Origin: Cannabis sativa | Taxonomy: Eukaryota > Streptophyta > Magnoliopsida > Rosales > Cannabaceae | DNA: 64,000 bases | Direction: 5' to 3' | Assembly (NCBI RefSeq): GCF_029168945.1 | Contig: NC_083608.1 | Coordinates: 20,230,136 to 20,294,135 of the forward strand | Shown: positions 48,943 to 61,104 of the stretch, piece by piece | Layout: each line of letters opens with the position of its first letter | Numbering within the stretch: position 1 is the stretch's first letter | Position numbers and translations under genes: made by a program | Notes under the pieces: model-generated | Seen by the model: only the letters and a program-made list of their open reading frames with translations | Database searches by the model: none | What the model was told of the DNA's origin: nothing

Positions 48943-50462
48943 TGCTCTCGGCGACCCAGTGCTGCTGAGTTCGCCGCTTCCAAGTTCACAGCAAAGGTCA
49001 AATCAGAAACAACTGAAATTTCCTTTACATCATCTTTCCTTCTTGCTATCATCGGGTCTGTTGAAATTGCTTCATTTGAATTAGTTCCTTTCCTGTTCTT
49101 GTTTCTCTTCGGGATCACCTTCCTCTGCTTAGTTGGACCTTCAATTTTTGAAAGAAAATCACAACCGGTTGTGTATGTAATAGGAACATCCAATAGACTC
49201 TCCGTATCAATGTTTAGAGAATCAATTGCAGGCCCCTGTATACCATTCTTGTGCTGGCTGTTGAATAAATTATGGTCTTTAAAGATATTGTTGAACTCCT
49301 CACTTCTCCAAGAACCGCTTCTCTTACTATTCGTTAATTTCCCACTTATCCCGTGTAAATCTGCTTGCTGAGTATGGTTGTGTTTCCCCTTTAGAACCTG
49401 TTGTTCAGAAATTAATTGTCCAACAGGATCTGTCATAGCAATCGCCTTGCCTTTATCCACCGTTTTGAGCCCTTGAATGGTGGGATTGGTATTCGGGTTT
49501 ATCATTTTCGAACTAGGCAATTCAGGTCTAGCCATTGATGGAGATCCTACTGCAATACTTTGTCCCCCCATATCAGCCATTGAATTACATGAGTAGGATT
49601 TTTTCTCATAAAAACCAGGGGGAATGGGAGGTGTTCTTTGAGGAGTAGGCCTCTGAATTGGTGAAGCAGAGATGCCCTTTCCTTCTTCAACTTTTAACCA
49701 AGCTCCATATCCCGGAGTGCGATTTCCCATTCCATCTTCAATCATTGTGATTGGCTCTGCACAAATCCGAGTATCATGTCCCACAAAACCACATTTAAAA
49801 CACATAAAGGGAAGACGATCATACCTGAACGGGAGCCAAACTTTCCGACCTTCGCTCGGAAATAGGAAGCCTGGGCAGAGTGGGATATTGATATCACACC
49901 ACACCTTAAATGTGAAAAACCCCTTAGTCACAATCTTGGTTAAATCAGCCTTTTGAACTTCAATGGTGTCTCCAACAAACCCCGCCAATCGATTTAAGTT
50001 TCCCTGAGTTATTGAGCTCGTGGGTAAATTGAGTATTCGCCCACTTAGAGGAAATTTGGTAAGGATTTTATCCCAATTAGTAGGCATTTCAATCATCCTT
50101 TCCACAATTAGAAGCCCATTATTCAGAAACCAAGGGTTCTTGGTCAATATTCTGTCCAAATCTTGGGAAGATTTGAAAGAAAAGACCAAGAAACTTGCTT
50201 CTTTAATGGTGTGTTTGATCTCCACACCCCAATTCCTGTCAGCAATGCCCCAAACTCTTCCAAGGATCGTTCTCAACAAAGAACGACTGATTGGTCGATT
50301 GGAACAAAACCTCCCCATCGCACAAAATGAAGCTACCTCAGTCCCTCCAGCCATGTTAATTTCCCAGCCATCTTCGTCTAGAACAGTTAGGTTGGTAGTT
50401 TTAGCAAGTAGGTCTTCCATGATAGTATCAGTTGTATCCATAGTTGCAAGCATATTCAGCAT
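48939..50462 (-). CDS. LINE ORF1, DUF4283/zinc-knuckle RNA-binding protein
   Basis: One open frame of 507 codons with ATG at 50462. The N-terminal half has the DUF4283 pattern of plant LINE gag-like proteins (VWGIADRNWGVEIK, ILTKNPWFLNNGLLIVE). A CCHC knuckle follows at CFKCGFVGHDTRIC, then a long polar low-complexity tail. ORF1 proteins of this type coat LINE RNA. The stop TGA at 48939-48941 overlaps the ATG of ORF2. Unlike ORF2 it is undamaged. Confidence 0.8.
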   Translation of the reverse strand: MLNMLATMDTTDTIMEDLLAKTTNLTVLDEDGWEINMAGGTEVASFCAMGRFCSNRPISRSLLRTILGRVWGIADRNWGVEIKHTIKEASFLVFSFKSSQDLDRILTKNPWFLNNGLLIVERMIEMPTNWDKILTKFPLSGRILNLPTSSITQGNLNRLAGFVGDTIEVQKADLTKIVTKGFFTFKVWCDINIPLCPGFLFPSEGRKVWLPFRYDRLPFMCFKCGFVGHDTRICAEPITMIEDGMGNRTPGYGAWLKVEEGKGISASPIQRPTPQRTPPIPPGFYEKKSYSCNSMADMGGQSIAVGSPSMARPELPSSKMINPNTNPTIQGLKTVDKGKAIAMTDPVGQLISEQQVLKGKHNHTQQADLHGISGKLTNSKRSGSWRSEEFNNIFKDHNLFNSQHKNGIQGPAIDSLNIDTESLLDVPITYTTGCDFLSKIEGPTKQRKVIPKRNKNRKGTNSNEAISTDPMIARRKDDVKEISVVSDLTFAVNLEAANSAALGRREQ

Positions 50463-50490
50463 TTCAGTAGAAGGCTATTCTTTTTCGAAA

Positions 50491-51382
50491 GAGAGCATAT
50501 TAAAATTTTTTATTTTTAAAACATTAAAAAAAATTCTATTTAATTATAGTAAATATTTAAAATGATTTTTTATAACAATTAAATAATTAAATAATTTAAA
50601 TTAATATGATTGTGTCATATGTATGTGAGTTTATACCATGACATTTTAACTTAGCATTTAATCGACAAAAATAAATAAAAAATTAAATTTATTAATAGAA
50701 CGGTGACATTTAGTTAAATGGAATAAAAACATAAAAATATAAATGAAAATAAAAATAGAATAAAATTTAAAATACATAAAAAAAAATATTGATAAAATCA
50801 TTAAATTTTTTCTCATGAATAATTTTTTTTTTATTTTAAAATAGAATAATCATTCTACTAAAATATAGTGAAAAAGACATTCTCTTTGAATGATATTTTG
50901 ATATTTTAAAATACAACTAAATAAAAATTGTTTCTTTTTCATTTCATTCTATTTCATTACCTCACACCAAAATTTAGCATCAAAAATTCTATTATTATTA
51001 TTATTATTATTATTGATTTTCTTGATGTTGTGCCTTTCCGGTGGAACCATATCTTAATTGCACATATTTTTCATCCAGGGTCATGTCGTGATCGTACTAT
51101 ATTTTTTACTCTACTTTGTGGCTGCACTAATACCATTTTGTATCGCGTCGTGTCAATAGGCCTCCGTTTTTAGCATTAGCATTGTTTTAGGAGCTAAAAT
51201 CCTTTTTCTGATGATTGAAAAAGTTTCAACAGAAACACAACTTCTAATATTCTATTTACAGATTACATAAATATAACAACACTGCTCTTTCTTTTCTTTT
51301 TTGGGATACCAAGACAACACTCCATCAAAAAGAAACTCATATTTTACATATTTTCAATTCTATTTTATAAAATTTATATAAA
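50491..51382. other. AT-rich spacer with an ATT microsatellite
   Basis: No gene. A (TTA)n run of about nine units lies at 50990-51014. The right part contains the 3' UTR of the F-box gene on the reverse strand. Confidence 0.5.
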
Positions 51383-52405
51383 TTAAACCTCCACGCAGCA
51401 GCCTGATTGTACGAACCCATCAAACTCTTGAGGGACCTCAATCTTGTTCATTTTACCACTTTGCCCTTCCACCACAAAGAACTCCTGCCGCCCTCCCTGA
51501 CAACCCGACCCGGATAAATAGGTCCGACTATCCATTTCAATCCCGCATGACCCGACCCGAACTTCCGAGACGGAATCAGCCCAGCAAATCAACTTTCCAT
51601 CTTTGCCCACCCCAATATTCGACCTCGGACACCGACTCGTCCCCCAAACGTTCTCGACTCGCCGCCACTCGCCCGAGTCGGGATCGTACCACTCAGCACT
51701 AGTGTCGAAGTTACCTTGACTCTCGGTTCGGTACCCGCTTACAACCCAGAACCTTGAACCGATTACCAGTCCCTCGCACTCGTCTCGCTCCTGACTCATG
51801 TGAGTCAACTGGGTCCACTCATCGTTCCTCACATCATAAACCCGCGCCGTACTCAACGCGTTTTTGTTCTCATCGTGGCCGCCGGAGACGAATATCTTAC
51901 CGTCGATTTCACCGGCGGCGAAGAACGATCGGGATTCCGGCATGTCCTTTCCTTGCCTCCACTCCCGAGTTGTGAATTCGTAGACGAACACGTCTCTAAC
52001 CGGTTCGTAACTCGCCGGGTCCCAACCACCCATCACCACGAGTTTTCCCTCCGAGCTCGACACTTGGCAGAACAACGGTAAGCCACGTGGGTATTTGGGA
52101 ACAGGATCGACCCAGTCCCACTCGCCACTCACTGGGTCGAATATGGACACGCCGTAAGAAGGTGGAGGCGTCTGTTTAAGGCCTTTCGGTTCGGGTCGAC
52201 CCGGGAGTAACTGGACCAAACAGGCCACTTTACGTGTATGACCGGCGAGCTTCCTGTGATGGTAAAAATGTGGGCTTTGGAAGAGTTTTCTCCATGATCG
52301 GCAAACTCGAGCGGAAACTCGGTGAGTTGAGTAGTGAAAACGAGTCAAGCACTCGAGTGCAAGATCGTCAGGAAGTTGAGGGATTAATTGGGTAAACTCA
52401 GTCAT
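51383..52405 (-). CDS. F-box/kelch-repeat protein (KMD / KFB-PAL clade)
   Basis: Intronless, 340 aa, ATG at 52405. The F-box lies at residues ~8-45 (IPQLPDDLALECLTRF...RVCRSWRKLFQSP). Kelch motifs follow with the GG pair and conserved Y/W: VVMGGWDPASYEPV, IFVSGGHDENKNALSTARVY, WVVSGYRTESQGNFDTSAEW. Intronless structure, size and the LPDDLALECLTR signature match the KMD/KFB group (from memory At1g80440, At1g15670, At2g44130, At3g59940). These are SCF substrate receptors that send phenylalanine ammonia-lyases and type-B response regulators for degradation. The frame is complete. GC content is well above the surroundings, as usual for this gene. Confidence 0.93.
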   Translation of the reverse strand: MTEFTQLIPQLPDDLALECLTRFHYSTHRVSARVCRSWRKLFQSPHFYHHRKLAGHTRKVACLVQLLPGRPEPKGLKQTPPPSYGVSIFDPVSGEWDWVDPVPKYPRGLPLFCQVSSSEGKLVVMGGWDPASYEPVRDVFVYEFTTREWRQGKDMPESRSFFAAGEIDGKIFVSGGHDENKNALSTARVYDVRNDEWTQLTHMSQERDECEGLVIGSRFWVVSGYRTESQGNFDTSAEWYDPDSGEWRRVENVWGTSRCPRSNIGVGKDGKLICWADSVSEVRVGSCGIEMDSRTYLSGSGCQGGRQEFFVVEGQSGKMNKIEVPQEFDGFVQSGCCVEV

Positions 52406-53790
52406 ACATATATTCTAGAAGGTTTCTATTTGAGAATGGAAGTTGTTTTTAAATTGAACACTTCAATGGTTTTTATAGGATATTTGGGTATAAAAAAAAA
52501 AAAAAGCAACATTATTTAAATATTTTAAACGGATTAAATGCCACGCGACACACACTGTTTCGACAGTACTTTACACTTGGATTTATATTTATTTATTTAT
52601 TTTTATATCTAATTATTTTTATTAATTTAGCGAAATGTATTTCAAATATAAAATCATATATTATTAAATTTAACTAAATTAGTTTTATAAATATATAAAT
52701 ATTAATATTATTTATTTAAATTAATTTAAATATATAAATATTAATATAATATTTTAATATTAGAAGTATTTTTAATTTTAATATTCTTAAATTTTATACT
52801 TTTTTAATTTAAAAAGATAAATAATTTTCTTTTAATTTATAAAATTTTAAAATATATATAATAAAAATTAAAAAATTAAATACGAGAAAAGTATTAAAAA
52901 CAAAATGATAAATAATACAAAGAAAAGTGACTGTGACAAAGTGAACATCCAATTACAATTTTTTTTTGTACCTATAAATATTGTAATATTCTTTTTCAAC
53001 TTACAACATCAGTAAATTCTTTTTTTAAAAATTAAATAATTTATATTGTCAAAAATTAATTTAAAATTTTTTTTTTTTTTGATAAATGATTTAAAATTTT
53101 TTAAACATACAAATATCAAGAATTTTATTTTAATATATAAACTATTTAAAATTAAAAAAAAAAGAAAAAAAGAAATTCTAACATGTAATTGTACACATAA
53201 AAATTATAATTGACACTCCTTTAATATTTAATTCGAGAATGAATCATTTTGTTGATTGGGAACTATACTCATTTCGGTGATTTTAAGATTATCACAAAAA
53301 AAAAAAAAATATACATATATATATACATAAATTATATGTACAAGTGGATAACTATGCAGATAAACTTGTCATAATTGAATCATAGCATATGAGTTAAATA
53401 TAATAATATGATACTGTTCGAAACACTTAAACTTGTTGCGATACCTATCTAAAGTGGATTCTTATCTATATAGAAGCTCTTATTTAGAGTCTTTAGGATA
53501 AATGTGAGTTATTATATCTATTCTATATAAAGTGTTCCTATATAATTGAATTTTTGGTTTATAAGAAATTCATGGGTAATTTTTTATTTATATTTAATAA
53601 AATAATAAAATATTATTTATATATAATAAAATAATAAAATAAAAATAAAATAAATCTCATTAATATTTGAACTGATATTTGATGCTAATTATTCGAGAGT
53701 CACAACCCTCTTTCCTTGACGTTGCATATACCAAACTATGTATGTTTATTATCTTATTATTGCTTCTGACAAAAACTATGTTGTGTGCAG
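52406..53790. other. F-box gene upstream region, then very AT-rich sequence
   Basis: The first ~150 bp should hold the promoter and 5' leader of the reverse-strand F-box gene. Beyond about 52570 the sequence is strongly AT-rich with no gene or bounded repeat. The stretch before 53790 probably belongs to an intron of the DExH fragment. Confidence 0.45.
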
Positions 53791-54640
53791 GTGTCGTTCC
53801 TTTTGATAGCGTTGAACAGTGGAAGAGGAACTTAACTATTCTTTTAAGAGACAAGGATAAGCAAGAGTTGATTTCCAAGGAGAAAAAGGATAGACGTAAC
53901 TTTGAGAAAATATCTGCTTTGGCGAGCAAAGTGGGACTCTATAGGTAATAATATGTTTGTTATCTTTTGAATTTCATGTTTTTGTACAAGAGTAGGGATT
54001 AAAAATCTGATTGATGCTTACACTTGGCAGCCATCTATATGTAAGAGTTCTTGTTGTTAGTAAGATACCTCTACCAAACTATAGATTTGATCTGGATGAT
54101 AAGCGTCCACAGAGGGAGGTATTTTTCATAATTTTTTTTTCTTTATTATGATGCTTGATTATCTTAATAATATGCAGTTCTATACATTATTGTAACTTTA
54201 TTTTGATGCTACAAAATTATGTTTGATTCTTTCTCATTCTTTATTTTGCTTGTATTTATTTACATGTCCCATGTTTGCTACATAATCATCACTAATTGCT
54301 TTATGCCTCTAGGTTGTTCTTGTGTATTTTTCTCGTTTCTATAATTCATTTTAAATTATTCAATTTTTTTCCCTTATAGACTTCTATTAAAGGTTGTAAG
54401 ACTCTGGACAGGTTACTTTGCCTCTTAGCCTACTCAGAAGGGTTGAATCATTCGTTAGCGAGTTCCTATCTCAAAAGTCTTGGAGTAGGGATAATAATTC
54501 AGATGTTACTTTTTCAAGATCAAGCAGTAGTTGTAGCATTGCCACTAAGGAAGGGCTTTTCGAGGCACCGAAGCTCGAGCTTTCTTTATTCTACGCCACC
54601 ACACGAAGCCGTTCCTCACCTCCACCGTCACCTCCATAGC
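53791..54640 (+). pseudogene. DExH-box RNA helicase gene fragment (three exons)
   Basis: Exons 53791-53944, 54031-54118 and 54412-about 54560 have proper AG and GT borders and join in phase. The peptide is very close to the N-terminal part of plant DHX36-like helicases (DExH3/DExH5 type): [38 protein letters not shown], and SFSRSSS-like text before IATKEGLFE. Similarity stops after EGLFE, and the frame ends at a TAG near 54640 in unrelated sequence. No helicase motifs (DExH, Q, GKT) are present, so it cannot be an active helicase. The frame is clean, so the copy is recent or constrained. Confidence 0.8.
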
Positions 54641-55115
54641 CTACAACGAGCAAAAGGTAAGATTTTAAATTTGATTTTAGGTTTTAGGTTCAATTGTTAT
54701 GTTATTGAGAATGAGATTCCATATTTTTTTTCTATTTTGTGTGATTTTGGATGTGGGATGTGATTGTTTTATTTTGTGTGATTTTGAATGTGCAATGATT
54801 GGATTTTCTGTGGAGCCAAACAAGAGAGGAGAAGACGTTCACACCTGAGAAACTCCCAATGGAGATGGGATTTCAACCCAAGCCTCCTTATGATATGGTC
54901 GAGGAATGAAAGGGGAGTTACTGGGTGCATCTTCCATTGGAGAGTTGAAAGTCCAAAGCTTTTACTTATGGTGGCCAACGCTCAGATTCCAACAATGGCA
55001 GTCAGTAACAGCAGCAAGAGAGAGGAGAAACAAACAAGCTTATGGGATCATCAAAATAAACTATTCCACTTTATCTTTCTTCACTGTCCTTCCTGTTTCC
55101 ACTTTCTCTCATTAT
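54641..55115 (+). other. Possible second gene fragment, unidentified
   Basis: From about 54580 the sequence changes character. A donor-like AAAG|GTAAG sits at 54657, and a coding-like stretch follows (EKTFTPEKLPMEMGFQPKP, about 54826-54880) with stops soon after. I do not recognise the parent gene. It may be another captured fragment of a chimeric element, or intergenic sequence with chance coding look. Confidence 0.3.
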
Positions 55116-55546
55116 TGTTAAAAATACTGTAAATCTGTATATAGCCCTAATTAATAGCGGAATAGCGGAAGCGTACCGGAGTCCATAGAATCGACTTTGT
55201 AATGATCTTTATTAGTATGATCTTCCAATTTGCATCAAAACCTTTCTCTGTAAACTTTTGCTCTTGGTGATGGGGATACAAGAGTGAAAAGATACGATGC
55301 AAATGGGGACCATTACCCGTTATATTACCAACAGACAAACCTGTTGGTAATATTTATTGACTATTTCTATTTGGCCCCTCATCAATATAGAAATTGTCTA
55401 ATTGGTATCCACATATTAAAATCATGACAATCATGCCCTTAAGTCATAAACTTTATTCCAAAATAGACCACATAAATTTGACTTATTTATTTGATGACCC
55501 AACACACATTTTATATATACAATTGTGACCCTAATTATTTCTAACA
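55116..55546 (-). repeat. 3' LTR of copia B
   Basis: 431 bp, TGTTAAAAATACTG...TTTCTAACA. The purine tract adjoins its right edge at 55547. Confidence 0.95.
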
Positions 55547-55956
55547 ATCTCCCACTGGGTCACATATGTATACATATAAATGTGTTAACCTTATTGAGCT
55601 CATAACTTTGTCATCATAACCATAGGCATGTGCAATCTCGTCCATTAACTATATCAACATAGGATCAAAGCGATTTTCGTTGTATCAATCACAACTAAAC
55701 CCATCAATGGTCACATATATCAACATAGCCAAATGACATAGATCAATCATGATAATGTGGTATGAAAATTACATGCACGGTGATCTATTCATGTCAATTT
55801 TCAATTGGTCCTACTTTACTTTATGGAGATCAAAACTTTAGCTTAAATGTACAAAGTGTAATAAACTGAATAACATAATTTCTGATCAGAAAAATATCCA
55901 AATACAGATGTTTCATGAAACAAATAAAACACACTAAAGACAAACTCCCACTGAAT

Positions 55957-58900
55957 CTAGATATTCTCATAATCTAAAACACCCATACGAGCAGTGTGCT
56001 CATGAAAGACCTTGGGTGGCAAACCCTTAGTAAGGGGGTCTGCGATCATGGAGTTTGTACCTAAGTGTTCTATACAAATCTGTCCACTTTGTACCCCTTC
56101 TTTTACAACAAGGAACTTGATGTCAATGTGTTTTGACTTCGTCGAGCTCCTATTGTTGTTGGAATACAATACAGCTGACTTATTGTCACAATACAACTTA
56201 AGTGGTCTTTCAATTCCATCCACAATGCGCAGCCCAGTGACAAAGTTTCTCAGCCATATACCATGGTTGGATGCCTCATAACATGCAACAAATTCTGCTG
56301 CCATGGTGGATGAAGCTATGAGTGTTTGTTTTGCACTCCTCCATGATATAGCTCCACCACCTAACAGATATATGTAGCCCGAAGTAGATCTCCTACTATC
56401 TTGGCATCCCGCAAAGTCAGAGTCAGAGTATCCAATGATCTCAAAGTGATCTGACCTCCTATATGTGAGCATGTACTCTCTTGTTCTCTTCAAATATCTC
56501 ATAACCTTTTTGGCTGCTTTCCAGTGATCAATTCCTGGATTGCTTAAGTATCTGCCTAACACTCCAACAATGTACGCTATATCCGGACGCGTACAAACTT
56601 GAGCATACATTAGACTCCCAACAGCCGAAGCGTAGGGAATCTTTTGCATTTCTTGAATTTCAAGGCTTCCTTTAGGGCATTGTTTAAGACAAAATTTGTC
56701 TCCTTTAACGACAGGGGTATCACCTGGTCTACAATCTTGCATGCCAAACCGTTTGAGTACTTTATCGATATAGCCCTTTTGTGATAATCCAAGAATACCC
56801 CGAGAACGGTCTCGATGTATTTGAATTCCTAAAACAAAAGAGGCGTCACCAAGATCTTTCATCTCAAAATGCTTCGATAGAAATCTCTTGGTTTCGTGCA
56901 ATAAGCCTATATCATTAGTGGCAAGCAATATGTCATCGACATATAGAACCAGAAATATACACTTACTCCCACTAAACTTATGATACACACAATCATCAAC
57001 AGCGTTCATCTCAAAACCAAATAAGAGAACCACTTGATGAAATTTGTGGTACCATTGACGGGAAGCTTGCTTGAGTCCATAGATGGATTTTTTTAATTTG
57101 CAAACCATTTTCTTTGGGTCACCAACCACAAAGTTTTCTGGTTGCTCCATATAAATTGTCTCATCAATGTCGCCATTGAGAAACGCTGTTTTAACATCCA
57201 TCTGATGTAACTCAAGATCAAAGTGAGCAACAAGTGCCATTATTATTCTAAAAGAGTCTTTCGATGAAACCGGAGAGAAAGTCTCTTTATAATCAATGCC
57301 TTCTTTCTGAGTATAGCCTTTTGCTACAAGACGTGCCTTAAACCTCACCACATTACCATTTTCATCCCTCTTGGTTTTAAATATCCATTTACAACCAATG
57401 GGTTTTACACCTTCTGGTAATGGGACAACTTCCCAAACTTTATTGTCTTGCATAGACTTATTCTCTTCATTCATGGCATCATTCCACTTTTGAGAGTTAG
57501 AACTTTTCATGGCTTGATGAAAGTTGATTGGATCATCTTCCATCATTCCAATGCCATCCTCATGTTCTTGAAGATACACTATATATTCATCTGGATTAAT
57601 AGCATTTCTTCTTTCTCTAGTGGATCGTCGCAAAGGCACTTGTTCTTGAGGTTGTTGAGTTTGTACCTCTGGGGTTTGATTGACTATGTTTGGTTGCTCT
57701 TGATCTAAAACTTGATCAATATTAGGAATGGAATCCTGAATATTGTCAAAAGCAACTATTGGAATAGGAATCAACTCATCTTCAAGAGAAGTGGGTGATT
57801 CTAAATCATCCTCAAAAACAAAGTCTTTAACCGTATTTCTCCCCCCAAACTCAATATCCTCAAAAAACTTTGCAGTTCCCGTTTCAAATATATTCTTTAC
57901 TTTGGGATCATAAAACTTGAAACCCCTGGATCGTTCAGAATATCCAATAAAGTAGCTGCTCACAGTTTTGGGTTCCAGCTTCTTTTCATTTGGCCTATAA
58001 GGCCTAGCCTCAGCTGGACATCCCCAAACATGAAAGTGCTTAAGACTAGGCTTTCGCCCTGTCCAAAGCTCATAAGGTGTTTTTGCAGCTGCTTTAGTTG
58101 GTACCCTATTCAAAATATAGGCTGCTGTCTTAAGTGCCTCTCCCCAGAGTGATTCTGGTAAGGTTGAATGACTAATCATACTCCTTACCATATCTTTAAG
58201 AGTACGGTTTCGTCTTTCAGCAACACCATTCATGCTAGGAGATCCTGGCATAGTGTACTGTGGGACAATTCCACACTCCTCTAGATATCTAGCAAAAGGT
58301 CCTGGACGTTGTTCACCTGATCCGTCATATCTGCCATAGTACTCACCACCACGGTCAGACCTGACTTGCTTTATTCTTTTGCTAAGTTGATTCTCAACTT
58401 CAGCCTTAAAAGATTTGAACACGTCCAACACTTGAGACTTTTCATGAAGTAGAAATAGGTACGCATATCTTGAGTAATCATCTATGAATGATACAAAATA
58501 TCGTTGACCATTCCAAGAAGGTGTAGGAAATGGCCCACAAATATCTGTATGTATCAACTCTAAGACATCGGTAGCTCTTTTCGCACCCAATTTCTTTGTT
58601 TTGGTCTGTTTGCCTTTGATGCATTCAATACAAACATCAAAGTCTGAAAAATCAATTGAATCTAAAATTCCATCAGATACAAGTCGCTCAACTCTATTTC
58701 TAGAGATGTGACCTAACCGTTTGTGCCATAAGGAACTTGATTTTTCATTATCCATTTTACGCTTAGTACCACGTGATTCCACATTCAAGGTTTCATTATA
58801 AGAAGCAACAGTGTCAAGCAAATATAAGTTGTCATAAACCATAAGTGAACCAGTTCCAACAGTATTTGAATTAATAGATAAACTAAAGCAATTGTTTCCA

Positions 58901-60213
58901 AATGAACAACAATAACCCAATTTGTCCAAACAAGAAACAGAAACCAAATTCCGTCTAAAAGACGGTACAACAAAAGTATCTATTAAGTCCAAATAGTAAC
59001 CAGTACTTAACAACAACCTAAAATGCCCTATTGCTTCCACATTTACCGACTTGCCATCTCCCACATAAATGCTTCTTTCAGCATCATTTGGCTTTCGGTA
59101 ACTCAGGCAACCCTGCATAGAAACACTGATGTTAGTAGTAGCACCGGAATCTAACCACCAAGTGTTTCTTGGTACTGAAGCTAAATTTACCTCAGAACAG
59201 ACCAAAGTAAAAAATGTACCTTTCTTTGCTCGCCATGCAATATACTTAGCACATTCCTTCTTCATGTGTCCTTTCATGTTGCAAAAGAAACAACCATCGT
59301 CACTGTTGGTTTGAGTTTGTTTCTTATGTGCAGGACCTTTATCCTTAGCAGCCTCATTCTTTCTTTTCTTGCCCTTATCCTTAGAGGTGCTTGCCAAATG
59401 AGCACTTTCAGTCTTTTCTTGCTTCAATCTTTCTTCCTCTTGAACACAAAATGAAATGAGCTCATTAAGAGTCCACTTCTCCCTTTGGCAGTTGTAACTG
59501 ACCTTAAATTGACTGAATTGTGGAGGAAGAGAGATAAGCACTAAATGCACAAGCAAGTCATCCGAAAGCTCAAGCTTTAGTGCCTTCAACTTTGAAGCAA
59601 GGTGAGACATTTCCATAATGTACTCCCTTATATTTTCCTTGCCCTTAAACTTCATGGAAATAAGTTTCTTTAAAAGAGTACTTGTTTCCGCCTTATCGCT
59701 TTTTGCAAAGCGCTTCTCAATTTCAGCAAGGAAAGTTGTGGCATCGGTGACCTCCTCGGACACCGCACCCCTAAAAGCCTCAGGTATGCCGCGCTTAATG
59801 ATCATAAGACTCATGCGGTTTGAACGGTCCCACTTCTCATAAATCCTCCTTTGCTCGGAGGTACTGGTATCCGTAAGAGAAGCAGGACGATCCATCCTTA
59901 ATGCAAGGTCAAGATCCATGCAGCCAAGAACAATAAAAATGTTCTCCTTCCAGTCCTTAAAGTTATTACCATTAAGGACCGGTACCGAATTAAGGTTAGC
60001 AGATACACTAGCAACAGCTGAAAAGAACAATACAATTACATAAATAACATGCTCATATAAGAATCCAAATAAAACAATAAATTCAAATAATGGTTGATCC
60101 CATCTCAAGATACCAAACACAACATTAATATTAAGTCTTTGGACAGTAATATTAATTGCAAGCGGTACTCTTGTTGTAGTGATAAAATATTGACAATAAA
60201 TTATGTCAAACAA
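55957..60213 (-). CDS. Copia B gag-pol polyprotein, uninterrupted
   Basis: Open for 1,418 codons. Gag ([18 protein letters not shown]) carries a CCHC knuckle [14 protein letters not shown] (about 308-321). Protease follows with [11 protein letters not shown] (Asp355), then integrase ([30 protein letters not shown]), reverse transcriptase (YVDDILLAT) and RNase H (YSDSDFAGC). All catalytic motifs are present and no stop or frameshift is seen. The open frame begins at TTG, not ATG; no Met occurs among residues 2-98, although gag homology starts near residue 67. A splice acceptor-like pyrimidine tract plus CAG at 60018 directly precedes the homology. The start codon may therefore come from an upstream leader exon, so the first ~65 codons are probably intron. 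Confidence 0.93.
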   Translation of the reverse strand: MFDIIYCQYFITTTRVPLAINITVQRLNINVVFGILRWDQPLFEFIVLFGFLYEHVIYVIVLFFSAVASVSANLNSVPVLNGNNFKDWKENIFIVLGCMDLDLALRMDRPASLTDTSTSEQRRIYEKWDRSNRMSLMIIKRGIPEAFRGAVSEEVTDATTFLAEIEKRFAKSDKAETSTLLKKLISMKFKGKENIREYIMEMSHLASKLKALKLELSDDLLVHLVLISLPPQFSQFKVSYNCQREKWTLNELISFCVQEEERLKQEKTESAHLASTSKDKGKKRKNEAAKDKGPAHKKQTQTNSDDGCFFCNMKGHMKKECAKYIAWRAKKGTFFTLVCSEVNLASVPRNTWWLDSGATTNISVSMQGCLSYRKPNDAERSIYVGDGKSVNVEAIGHFRLLLSTGYYLDLIDTFVVPSFRRNLVSVSCLDKLGYCCSFGNNCFSLSINSNTVGTGSLMVYDNLYLLDTVASYNETLNVESRGTKRKMDNEKSSSLWHKRLGHISRNRVERLVSDGILDSIDFSDFDVCIECIKGKQTKTKKLGAKRATDVLELIHTDICGPFPTPSWNGQRYFVSFIDDYSRYAYLFLLHEKSQVLDVFKSFKAEVENQLSKRIKQVRSDRGGEYYGRYDGSGEQRPGPFARYLEECGIVPQYTMPGSPSMNGVAERRNRTLKDMVRSMISHSTLPESLWGEALKTAAYILNRVPTKAAAKTPYELWTGRKPSLKHFHVWGCPAEARPYRPNEKKLEPKTVSSYFIGYSERSRGFKFYDPKVKNIFETGTAKFFEDIEFGGRNTVKDFVFEDDLESPTSLEDELIPIPIVAFDNIQDSIPNIDQVLDQEQPNIVNQTPEVQTQQPQEQVPLRRSTRERRNAINPDEYIVYLQEHEDGIGMMEDDPINFHQAMKSSNSQKWNDAMNEENKSMQDNKVWEVVPLPEGVKPIGCKWIFKTKRDENGNVVRFKARLVAKGYTQKEGIDYKETFSPVSSKDSFRIIMALVAHFDLELHQMDVKTAFLNGDIDETIYMEQPENFVVGDPKKMVCKLKKSIYGLKQASRQWYHKFHQVVLLFGFEMNAVDDCVYHKFSGSKCIFLVLYVDDILLATNDIGLLHETKRFLSKHFEMKDLGDASFVLGIQIHRDRSRGILGLSQKGYIDKVLKRFGMQDCRPGDTPVVKGDKFCLKQCPKGSLEIQEMQKIPYASAVGSLMYAQVCTRPDIAYIVGVLGRYLSNPGIDHWKAAKKVMRYLKRTREYMLTYRRSDHFEIIGYSDSDFAGCQDSRRSTSGYIYLLGGGAISWRSAKQTLIASSTMAAEFVACYEASNHGIWLRNFVTGLRIVDGIERPLKLYCDNKSAVLYSNNNRSSTKSKHIDIKFLVVKEGVQSGQICIEHLGTNSMIADPLTKGLPPKVFHEHTARMGVLDYENI

Positions 60214-61089
60214 TATGCAATCTTTGGACTAACAAATTGTTCACATAAAATACCTTATAATTGTCACACATTTATCACCACAAACATGCATGAAATTCAA
60301 CCAAATATTAACTCACCTTTGGGTTAGTTAATAAATTTATGAATCACATACACACAATTATCATAATATTTTTATTAAATTAATCTACACAAAAGAAATC
60401 ACTTTGGTGATATTTTGTTTCAATTAATTTAATTAAATATTAGATATCTTTAATAAACTTTAAACCAAAATTTGAATTTAATTGTTACTGAATTATTATT
60501 ATTATTATTACTTTAAAATTATTATATATTAATAAAATAATAATAATAATAATCATAATAAAACAAAAAAGTCTAACAAAATGCAATGCAATGCATTCTT
60601 TAAAAAAAAAAAACATAACAGAATGCAATGCATTCTCTACTAACAGACCAATAATCGCATATGTATATAAAAAAGATACTGTAAATTATTATATGCGATT
60701 GACTGAAAAAATCAGAATGTTGACCATTTAGTATGTGATGCATTCTCGCATCAGTAAAACAAAAAAGAAACAATATACATGCATCACATATATGATCGCA
60801 GCAACAATAAATTACTTTACACTTTATATATATATTACATTAAATTGAAAAACTTCAATCGCATGCGGTATATATATACCAACGAACGATTGAACCAAGA
60901 AGCAATTTCCAGCGGTGGCACACGGTGGCGCACACACACACATATATATATAATACTGTAATCAAACGATTACTCTCAAAGTAAATTCATACATATTCGG
61001 CATGAATACTTAATCAAATATTCGAAATGCAAATAAAATTTAATGAAAGATCAATACTACCATAAATCCTCAAGAATTAATTTAAGGAT

Positions 61090-61102
61090 GCTCTTGATAC
61101 CA
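61090..61102 (-). other. Primer-binding site of copia B
   Basis: The reverse strand reads TGGTATCAAGAGC, matching the initiator tRNA-Met 3' end apart from one extra A. Confidence 0.8.
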
Positions 61103-61104
61103 CA

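Larger units (their letters stand above)
44807..50490 (-). mobile_element. LINE (plant L1-type non-LTR retrotransposon), decayed
   Basis: It reads on the reverse strand. ORF1 (50462-48939) and ORF2 (48942-44837) are followed after only about 17 nt by a poly(A) tail, seen as T at 44807-44819. ORF2 carries endonuclease, reverse transcriptase, zf-RVT and RNase H regions, the order of plant L1 elements with a C-terminal RNase H. ORF2 holds several frameshifts and stops. The 5' end is approximate, and a TTTTTAAA match near both ends is too weak to be called a target duplication. Confidence 0.88.

Noticed and set aside
44807..50520. TTTTTAAA at both LINE ends as target duplication
   Set aside because: Too short and too AT-rich here to distinguish from chance.
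48916..50565. Plus-strand ORFs of 151 and 181 codons
   Set aside because: Antisense to LINE ORF1, without domain features.
51754..52081. Plus-strand Arg-rich ORFs
   Set aside because: Antisense to the GC-richer kelch region of the F-box gene.
53679..53948. DExH fragment read as a single 89-codon ORF from 53679
   Set aside because: The part before 53791 precedes a clear splice acceptor and lacks similarity; only 53791 onward is helicase-like.
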